Assembly: GCA_000827265.1 (NCBI GenBank)
Contig: KN834793.1
Location: 261,753-325,752, forward strand
Length of the DNA: 64,000 bases
Direction: 5' to 3'
From: Collybiopsis luxurians FD-317 M1
Lineage: Eukaryota; Basidiomycota; Agaricomycetes; Agaricales; Omphalotaceae
A model generated the notes under the pieces. It did no database searches. It had not been told where the DNA came from and was given only the letters and a program-made list of their open reading frames with translations. The translations under genes and the position numbers were made by a program. Shown in pieces: positions 56,013-64,000 of the stretch (its first letter is position 1; every line of letters starts with the position of its first letter).

Positions 56013-58191
56013 GGTGAAAGCAAAAGCGTACTTGGGCGTTTCACAGCCTTGGTTGATCATAAAGCTGTAGACGGGCCTTTGTGGACCCGTTAACCGGCAG
56101 CTTATTGTGATAAATTATTGTGGTAAAGGTCCCTTCTGATTCAGCGAAAGGAGGATATTCATTGGCAAGAGGGATACAAGACATAGTGCAAGCTACAAGA
56201 GCTTTAAGCGACCAAGTCTCCGGCAACAACTACGTGGCTCCGGCCGCCATCTCTCGGGCCGCTCTTCGGCGCTGAGGAAACCACCAAGTCTATACTACAT
56301 AAGTCTCTTTCCCTGAGAATAAGGCATTCGTCAGGAAGTCAACTGCGGTGTGGTCTGATTGCTTTCGTTATTTTCATTGTCACCACTCTTTGCAACGACC
56401 AGGATTTGCAGTGACGAGCCTTATACTGAAAATGTATGTCTCTCTTGTTCACCATTCCGAACTTCTTTTTGCTTTCAGTCTGGCCGAAATTGGGTACGGT
56501 ACATGTAAATTCAGAAATCCCTTTGATCGTTGTCGATTTTGCACGTCTATCGCTGGATACTCAAATGCTTACCTTACAATCACCCGTGCTAAAATTAAAA
56601 AGATCTATATTCTCAGTGAGAGGCAAAAGGACTTCGTTCACATGTCGTTACGATGCAAGTACTTATGTATTTTCCATGGAGAATATTTATGCAAGAGAAT
56701 AACGCGAAGGCTAAGAAAATTCCCCAACCTTTCTTCTGAACACATTTCAAGCTGTGCGATGATATTCATCTCTGTGCATGAGAAACTAGACAGCTTCAAT
56801 CATGATGAAGATCCGCCTTCCCCGTTAGGCTGACTTCTAACTCTGGTGGGTTTTCTCGTAATGATCTGAGTTGGTTCCCTCCTCCTTGCACGGCGCAGAA
56901 CGCTCTCTACGTCGCTAGCTATGCGATCGCACTCGCCATCCGATCAAACGCCGCCAAACAAAAAAGAGAGAAAGAGTAGACTTCGTCATTATGTTTTATC
57001 CTTAAACATTATACAAAATGTTTCGTTACATCCGGAACAACAATAAAACCAGATATTTCTCACAAGTATGCAAGTGCGTAGTTGGAGATAGATAGATAGA
57101 TAGATACACAGCTCCGCCAAAACGGGGTCCCGCGGAGATGCTCTGGCAAAAGGTAAGGATCTCTTTCTGAAGAAGATCCGAGACCCCTGCTCCTCCGCTC
57201 CTCATCTCCCTCTACCTCCCACGCCTTCTTCCCTTCAATAAAATCTTATCAGCGCGGCGTATCCCCAACTCCTCAGATCTCCGCTATCTGCTTGTTCATT
57301 TGAATACACCGGTCACATAGTCATATTTAAATCTCGAAGGAATTAAGGACCACATCGTTGGTCAGCACCTTGCTTAGTGATTTTCTTGTAGATTTAATTG
57401 TGAACTACAAGATGCACTCTGAAAAGTGTATACTCTTGTAAACTCAGGACTCAGTCTCGCTCGGCGTGTCGCTGCGCTGCACTCACTCACTCTCTTCGCA
57501 TGGGAGTGCTGTCTACTCGAGCCGCCAACTTAGTGAGTGGGAAAAATTGTGTATGTAAGTAATATATGTGCCATCAGTGGAAACTTGAGTTTAGGTGCAA
57601 AATAAACCTTGCAAGCAATGTGATGAAGGCAGGTAATACCACATTCAACATTACCAATTGGTCGAGGAAACGTGCTTGAGATGTCCGCTTCTAACAATGT
57701 CTCATTTTTTGCAATGTACGACCTTGTGGTGCCTTATGTGTTCTGTTTTACTCCAGAACATTAGGTCTGAACCTGATGCAAAGTGGGCCAATGCTAATGC
57801 GTCGTGGGACTCGAGCCCTTTTCAGTAATTGTAACAAAGCACATACCTCGCAGATCCTGGATCATCAATGTAATGAAAACTAACTATTCAAAATTGCCTG
57901 CCTTAGATCAGGCACAGAATCGTCAGAGCAGAAACTCGGCATTCCATTCCGTTCCATGCACTCGTATAACATGATGAAAAATCTCATCAGCAGATGATGG
58001 TAGTTTGATAACACTCTATTTATAGTGGTTCCAAATGCAGAATCCTGCTGTGTAATATCTATCTATCTATCTATCTTGTTAGTGATGCAGAACAAATGGT
58101 CTCTGCTGTACTGTGGAAAGTATAAAGGTTAGCTCGCTTCCTTTCCTTGACTAAACTACAATTCAACTGCCCTGGAAGGGAAACAGCAGCA
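56013..58191. other. Long intergenic region, no confident gene
   Basis: A plus-strand frame of 161 codons (56348-56833) is Cys- and basic-rich but matches nothing I know. A minus-strand frame at 56041-56229 contains N-E-Y-P-P and might be a scrap of the TM family. CpG drops from about 57,540 on. Confidence 0.4.
57087..58076. repeat. 990-bp interval flanked by inverted (GATA)5 repeats
   Basis: (GATA)5 at 57,087-57,106 is followed inward by ACACAGC. (TATC)5 at 58,057-58,076 is preceded by GCTGTGTAA. Read from both ends this gives GATA-repeat then ACACAGC. It could be the termini of a small element or two chance microsatellites. Confidence 0.4.
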
Positions 58192-59878
58192 ATGTTGACA
58201 ATTCCCAGTGGGAGCCAATTTGACCAGATTCTGTTTGCTCTGGTTATGTTACTTGTAAGTCACCTGCCTGGTCTTTGGAACATCCAATAACAATTCCACC
58301 GAATCAGCTTCCAATATTCTTTTATGGTCAGTGCTCAAATTGTATACATAAAACAATGAGAGTAGAGTTTACAACACAGGAGCATACATGATCATCTTTG
58401 GTCTCTACATATATCTTCAGATTCAACACCAAGGGCGGCAGCATTATTATCAAGTGTCTATCTTCCTCCTCTTCCTCCTGAGTACAGCTACTATAGCTAT
58501 CGCAATCTCGGACTTTATAGCATTCAGTATATTTATAATGCTTCCAACTGGCATTTTTAACAACTTCTCTGGCGATCTGCCCCTCAACTTTGCCCAGCAA
58601 GAGTCATATCTAAATCATTTGGATATTAATTTTCAGTAGGAACTTTTACTAGGTGACTTGATAATTATTTTGACACTTCTTCATTCAGGATTGCATTGGC
58701 TGGTATCTATGCTGGCGCAAAGTGCGTGCTGGCACTATCTAAGTCTGTTTGCTTTTGCAAGACATATTAACAATTCAAATAGCATTATAGCAGATACCTT
58801 GCTGGTCAGTACAGAATGTTGTCATGATGCTTCACCTGTCCTCTGATAGTGCTCTTTGAAATTTGTCTAGTTGTATCGCTGCTTCACCTTGTGGGCTCCG
58901 AGACTGTGGGTAAAGGTTGGCCTTGGTATTTTATCTGCAATAAATGCTGGTAAGTTTAACTGGGTTAAGTATTGAATTCAATGACTTAATGGAGAAACTT
59001 CTTTCTACACTTAGGAATGGCAATCCTATCTGTCACTCTTCAAAATATGTTTATAAATGACTATAAAAGCATATCCATATCAGCAACTATTACTTTTGGA
59101 GTGGCAAGAATCCTATTCAGCTATGTATTCTTAGGAGTGAATCTCTTAACAAACCTTGTCCTGACAGGCCTTATAGGCAAGTCTATTAGAATATGGAAAG
59201 GGTTTTCCCTGATTTCAAGGATTTAGCTGGAAGGCTTTGGTGGATATCGCGCAGAACCCAGAAGTATTTAGGACTTGACTCATCCAATAGTAACAGAATG
59301 AACAAGTATGTGGCAATGGTGTTCGTTTGATCCTTTCACATTCTCAGATACCTTTCATCTGACGGTTAATTTCAAGCCTGGAATCTGGGTTGCTGTATCC
59401 TCTGGCTCTAACTGCCAGTATCGCCGCTGTAAAAACTGAACGTTATGATTTTGGTATGCCAAACGCTCCAATACTGACCCTCTTTGTGGTACGGACGTTT
59501 CATCATATTAATATTATGCATCTAACTTAGTAAACTCAGGGAATCGCTGCTACAATGATCATGGTCAGGGCTGATTTGGGAATCAGCATTGAGGCCATGG
59601 CCTCTAGTACCAACTCCAACAATGACTGCAGAAACCTGTCTGATACTGAAGTACATCCGGTATCCCACCTGCATCCCTCACAGGTTTCGGGGACCTCCCA
59701 ACCTTTACCACTTTTTCAATTACAGGAACGTCCGAAACATCAAGAAAGCCTGACCCCTTTCACATATTTTAGATCCAATCCTGTACCTCAGAAGTATACT
59801 GGAAACTGGGACATTCCACCACCCCATGAAAGGGGAAGCAATCCCTGCAGACGGCATGGGATTGAAAATAAGATATAA
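58192..59878 (+). CDS. Fungal 7-transmembrane protein, unknown function
   Basis: About nine exons encode a protein of the Agaricomycete 7TM group: hydrophobic segments, then I-I-A-D-T-L-L-L-Y-R-C-F-T-L-W, a later I-A-G-R-L-W-W-I-S-R-R, E-S-G-L-L-Y-P-L-A-L and a last membrane segment ending R-A-D-L-G-I-S. Exon ends found: 58192-58254ish, the exon from 58,380, 59,014-59,174, then 59,222 on. The intron at 59,175 starts with GC (GCAAGT), and the intron near 59,320-59,380 starts GTTCGT and ends CAAG. Between 58,680 and 58,745 the frame shifts by one base, so I cannot exclude a lesion or a missed mini-intron. The tail is Pro/Ser-rich. The gene lies in a CpG-poor domain but keeps long open frames. 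Confidence 0.6.
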
Positions 59879-60453
59879 GGTAGATTTGGACTAGTAGTAG
59901 GCCGACGGAGCGTCACTTGAGGAAGGCAAAGAACATGAATAAATTTCCGTTTGACCTTGTAGTGGGGGTAGGAAGGAGGCAAATGGATGGGGGGTGAATC
60001 TACAGTGTGCAGTAATATGGTAAAACCTATTTGAAATTGGAGCTGCACGACGAGCAACCTGCACTCGGCAAAATATAACTCCAACACGCCCTGGCAAGTG
60101 CCATGCGATCCCAGCAAACTCAGTACATCCTTGGAATGGAAACAATTGAATATAGAAAGGAATACCAATTTGAAAAGAATCCACCCTCGGAAGGTCAAAC
60201 TCCTTCTCTTTCAACTCCTGCTTTCCATACCCAGACCTATAGATTGTCCTTGTCGATCATCAGGATTCAGTCATTGTCTTCACCTAAAATATGTTGTCAT
60301 CATTGAGAGTAAGAGGATCGGCAATTGTTGATGCTGAAAATAATCATCAGAAGTTTGTGAGCACAGGCACTTACTTCCTGAAGAAGCCCACCTGCTCAAT
60401 CACTGTCAAATTTACTACTTGAATTTTTGATCCTCCCAGTTGTCTCAAGAGTA

Positions 60454-60952
60454 CTGTATCTTTTTGACCATAAATTCATAGGGTGTTATGCATTATGCAT
60501 TGAATTTGAAGAATTCTAAATTCAAAGGGTGAAGTTATGCATTACCATCAGGGGTGTCCTCTGGCACCCTGGGCAGCCTACGTAGCCCAGGACTCCTGAG
60601 AAGCCTTGAACTGCCTGAGGACAGCCCATGTGTATCTAGGCTATAGGGCATTTTTCCTGATGATGCAAACTAATAAATTCAATGCATAGATTCAATTCTT
60701 CAATTTATAGGGATTGTTGGGAGTCAGGACTGATGTATTCAACTTTGCAGCTGCACATAAGAATTGGGAGTACATGCATGATCTTGGTGGGAGATAAAAA
60801 TGTAGGTGCCAGTATTGTAAATTTTGAGTGAGTGTTACAGTTTTGTGGGGTATCTAATTCATGCTGGGCTGTCATGCATTACGAAGTCTAAAATTGACTA
60901 ATTCATAGGGTTGCGTTATGCGTTACGCAAATTTGTGGTCGAAAAGATACAG
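60454..60952. mobile_element. MITE, Tc1/mariner-like, 499 bp
   Basis: The ends form inverted repeats: CTGTATCTTTTTGACCATAA at the left and, reverse-complemented from the right end, CTGTATCTTTTCGACCACAA. TA flanks both ends (60452-60453, 60953-60954). Subterminal ATAGGG and GTTATGC blocks also recur inverted. No transposase frame is inside. A hairpin CCTGGGC...GCCCAGG lies near 60,578-60,601. Confidence 0.8.
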
Positions 60953-60954
60953 TA

Positions 60955-62059
60955 AACACTGTCGATATATCCCACACTCCCAGTTGTATGTAGTATCTTC
61001 AAATTTTATTGGAGTTTTCTTTACCTTTTTTCTTTTTTGCTCAATCATGTATGTACTAGTGTGTATATTCTGTGTCACCCCTCGCGCTTATGTACGCTCG
61101 TTTTCCCTGTTGTTGTGTTGTACTGTTTTTCGGTTCGCCTCCCCGTTGTAACTTTTTTTCATGTTTTGAATGAAGGTAAAAAATGGCCCTTGCGTTGGTT
61201 CAATTCACTAGCTGGACACCAATGTGGTTCGAACTTAGTAAGCGATTGGAGGGATACAGACAGGGAACCGAATAGAGATACTGTACTCATTTGTTACAAG
61301 ATGTATGAGATAGAAGGTGCAAGCTCAGATTCAGAACCTTGGTTGGTTTGTGGTTGATCGCTCTTCGAAGTTTTGTACGAGTCACCGCCGCGTAGTAAAA
61401 TTCAAGCGGGAATTTGATGGCCAGAGGCCGGCTGGAGCAAACACTACGAAAAGAGTATGTTGTATAGTATGCGATAGTAGCTCAAATGAGGAATGAGGAT
61501 GCCAATAAGACAAGGAAAAAGATAGCAATGAACAAAGATGAGAGACGAGCAATGAGCATGGAATATGAAGCATAAAGCATGGAACGAGCAACGCGTGAAG
61601 ATAAGAAAGGAAAGAAAAGAAGGAACGAAATAAAATTAAAAAAAGAAAACATATGCAGAAATCGAATGAGGATGTGTAGAGTAGATGGGATGGGACATGT
61701 AAATGTAAGGACAGATGAAAGCTATGATACACCAGAATTGAAAGGACAAAGATGAAGACGAAGACGAAGACGAAGGAAGAAACCTCCCACGCCCGGCGCT
61801 TTAGGTTCTACATGCACGGGTCACAGTAAAAGTACAGATGAAGCCTGAGCATAGCAATGGTCTATCCAATGTAAAAAAAAATAAACGTAAAACCAAAAGG
61901 GCGTGGAAGGCAGGTATAGCATAGTGCTAGACGCATGCGAAGGTAAAGAAAATAAATCGTCCAAAATCAGACAACCAGAAGCAACCGGTAGAGAACTCGT
62001 TGAAAGAGAATTACTCCTCGGAAAACGGACAGGCGGACAGGCGAAAAAAATTTTTTTTC
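60955..62059. other. Spacer and 3' flank of the coiled-coil gene
   Basis: A/G-rich sequence at 61.5-61.8 kb (with a GAAGAC run near 61,750-61,771) is the likely 3' UTR side of the gene at 62.1 kb. No protein gene is supported; the minus frame at 61382-61732 is low-complexity. Confidence 0.5.
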
Positions 62060-64000
62060 TCAGGTCGGACTAACACTCTTATTCGAGGCCGAAGTCTTCC
62101 CCGGAAAAGGAAAAGGCAACGAATACCGCTTCGTTAAACCCTTCAAAGACGATAAATGATGCTTGCTACCAGAAGACCGCGATCTCATGAGCGCTTCTAC
62201 GCGTTCCGCGGGAGTTTTCGGCGCATCGGCGTTGAGCCAGATGGACGGGATCGATGAAGAGGCTTGATCTGCTTAATCACGAGTTAAGTAAAAGCCAACG
62301 CTCTCTCATTTACAACTACCGCGGAAAAAGAGAAAAACTTACCTCTGCCCAATTTTCTCCTCGAATTGGCAGTCATATCCTCATCGTCTACAGACTTGCG
62401 GAAGACAAAAGGGGAGGAGTCTTCCCCCATTCCACGTCCAGAGCTCTGGGGCATAACGATGATATCGTCCATGACCGACAATGGAGTGTCATGTTCAGCT
62501 AACGAGTCATTGGCACCGTCGCCTAGATACCGATTCGGCTCGATCCTGATGTCGTCAATCTCCGTTCTTCTAGGCCGTGGAGGTGGCTGAGGGTCTGCTA
62601 CTAGAGTTGGAACGGGAGGAGCATTGTCGACCGCGGAAGGTTCGTCTACTAGTGACACTAGAGAAGCATTCCCGGACTCGAGGTTAAGAAAGGAAGGGCT
62701 GGTCGATGGGACGGATGAAGAAGGGTTTGGGTTTGACGGGGAAGGCGAGGCTGAGAGGAGGGTAGATGGAGGTTGTGAAGAGGCGGGTGAGAAAACCTTG
62801 GGTATAGCGGGAACAGGAGGATGAGGTTCTTCCGCCTGGGCACTGCGCGAACCAGTCGGTGATAACAGACTGATTTTTTTACGATGCCCTGGTAGCCTTA
62901 AGCTCCCCAGTGATGCACGTACACTTCGTGTTCGAGCAGCCGTGACCAGGCTCACGCGGCTGCTCCCTCCGAAACTCTTCTCACTCCTCACGCTGCGTGC
63001 ACTGCGTTTGCTTTTCACACTGAAAGCATCATCATCATCATCCGCGCGGTCAACCGCAGATTGAGGTACATCCGGTACCCGCTCATCCGGGATGGCAGGA
63101 GGGGTTCGAAGAGGTCGAGAAGGACGGGAAGAGGAGGCTTCTGAGGAGGTGGCGGCGTGGTTTAACGTAGGCTTCAGGTCGATTAACTTGCCAGACGCCG
63201 ATACAGCGTCCTGTACCGGAGCCTGGGGAAGGGAAACGACCGCGGCTTTCTGGATCATGATATCCTCATCTTCGTCCGAGTAGTATATACCAGTTTCATC
63301 CAGATTGTCCATTTCTTTAGCCAACTTCTCAGCCTCGGTCCAGGCGTCGTTAAGCTCCGCCTGCAGTTGTTCAACTTTGGTTTTTGTTTGGATGAGCTCG
63401 GCTGTACGTTTTCCGTAGCTTCCATTCAACTAGAGGACGTGGTGATCAGTCGACATGAAAGTACTCGAGACTTTAGCACACACACCTTCCGCAACGCTAT
63501 CGCCAACGCACTAGCCCAATGGTTCTCAATGAGCTTGGTGATCTGGCTCATCTGATCTGTAACCGAGACAAGCTCCTGCGTGAGCCTATCACACTCGGCA
63601 GTAGTATCAGAGATCTGCGTAGCCAATTTCCCAATAAGATCCACCCCTCCATCCTTCTCTGCACTCGTCGCCGCCGTAAAAGACATTAAGGCCTGTAAAA
63701 GCATCGTTCGGCGCTGGACGTGAAACCGGTATCTGGCCTGCATGGACGCTTTCTGGGACGCGAGACGTTCTAATTCTGCGGGAAGAGTTTCGTCGAGTTG
63801 TCGAAGGGAAAGGAGCCGGATGAAGGATTCGCTTGCGGATGACCGGATAGCTCGAGAGACTATCGTTTGTAGTTCCTTGGAATCAAAGGTCCCTGAAAAA
63901 CTCTGGGTAAATATTCTACAATGGACTACCTCGAAATTCTTTGGGGCTTACACTGAGCTGCTTCCAGTGGAAGACCTTTCCAGGCAACCTGAACATTTTC
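62060..64000 (-). CDS. Coiled-coil protein of unknown function, cut by right edge
   Basis: Four exons are visible: 64000-63952 (partial), 63892-63486, 63429-62343 and 62268-62060, joined by phase-consistent introns (T|GTAAGC, AAG|GTGTGT, G|GTAAGT). About 584 residues are in the window; the N-terminus is outside. The first ~200 residues are helical with heptad-like Leu patterns (E-L-V-S-V-T-D-Q-M; K-V-E-Q-L-Q-A-E-L), followed by Y-Y-S-D-E-D-E-D. The middle is Ser/Pro-rich and low-complexity with repeated R-S-[AV]-R. The final exon ends in a basic, Ser-rich tail. I know similar Agaricomycete proteins only as hypothetical. A BAR-like or scaffold role is possible but unsupported. Confidence 0.7.

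Noticed and set aside
56348..56833. 161-codon plus-strand frame
   Set aside because: Odd composition, no recognised motif and no neighbours to support it; kept only as a remark.
58192..59878. Calling the 59 kb 7TM gene a pseudogene
   Set aside because: Only one junction fails to keep frame; the late exons join perfectly when a GC donor and a GTTCGT donor are allowed.
61382..61732. Minus-strand frame of 116 codons rich in Leu/Ser/Phe
   Set aside because: It is the complement of an A/G-rich low-complexity tract, likely the 3' UTR side of the coiled-coil gene.
62624..63283. Several plus-strand frames within the coiled-coil gene
   Set aside because: They are shadows; the minus frame has the splice pattern and helical content.

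Overview
The window reads as nuclear DNA of a filamentous basidiomycete, most likely an Agaricomycete. Genes are split by many introns of about 45-80 nt, and the recognisable families fit: CBM52-like wall-binding proteins, fungal 7-transmembrane proteins of unknown function, DUF2235, an Fmp52-like protein, a SPRY protein and a Zn2Cys6 regulator. No rRNA, tRNA or CRISPR was seen. Species cannot be told. All calls come from reading the sequence by eye; nothing was searched.

Two multicopy families fill much of 2-53 kb. The 'TM family' lies entirely on the minus strand: a Ser/Pro-rich cytosol-like N-terminus, an N-P-[FY]-[ED]-Y-P-P motif, a hydrophobic hairpin and a variable last exon, joined by phase-2 introns. 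Four-exon-phase-consistent complete or near-complete members are at 20.3, 29.7, 39.7, 41.7, 43.4 and 51.4 kb, two short forms are at 9.7 and 14.3 kb, and about ten relics lie between. The 'CBM52 family' encodes small secreted Cys-rich proteins with two CBM52-like repeats: complete genes at 12.3, 38.0 and 45.4 kb, a truncated one at 36.1 kb and a pseudogene at 27.7 kb. The 5' ends of TM genes often face CBM52 genes across a conserved upstream block (block U). Tandem duplications (11.3-22.9, 36-39.5 and 41.5-45 kb) built the array.

Base composition is mosaic. About 1-8.7 kb, 25-29.3 kb and 57.5-60.9 kb have almost no CpG and are rich in TpG/CpA; elsewhere CpG is common. TM-family and CBM52 copies inside these domains differ from their paralogues largely by CG to TG/CA changes and are broken, which suggests methylation-linked decay. 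Three single genes in the same domains are nevertheless largely open: a kinase-like gene at the left edge and two 7TM genes.

The right part (47-64 kb) is more ordinary: an amidase fragment, a DUF2235 hydrolase-like gene, a decayed single-pass Ser/Thr-rich gene, one TM-family gene, an FMP52-like gene, a SPRY gene, a 7TM gene, a Tc1/mariner-type MITE and a large coiled-coil gene cut by the right edge. A Zn2Cys6 transcription factor sits alone at 33-35 kb.

The best candidate for an undescribed system is the pair of co-amplified families: secreted glucan-binding-like proteins beside membrane proteins whose tails carry an F-x-[IV]-x-x-G-x-F motif resembling the motif seen near fungal NLR-type proteins. 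A role in wall sensing or self/non-self recognition is inference only.
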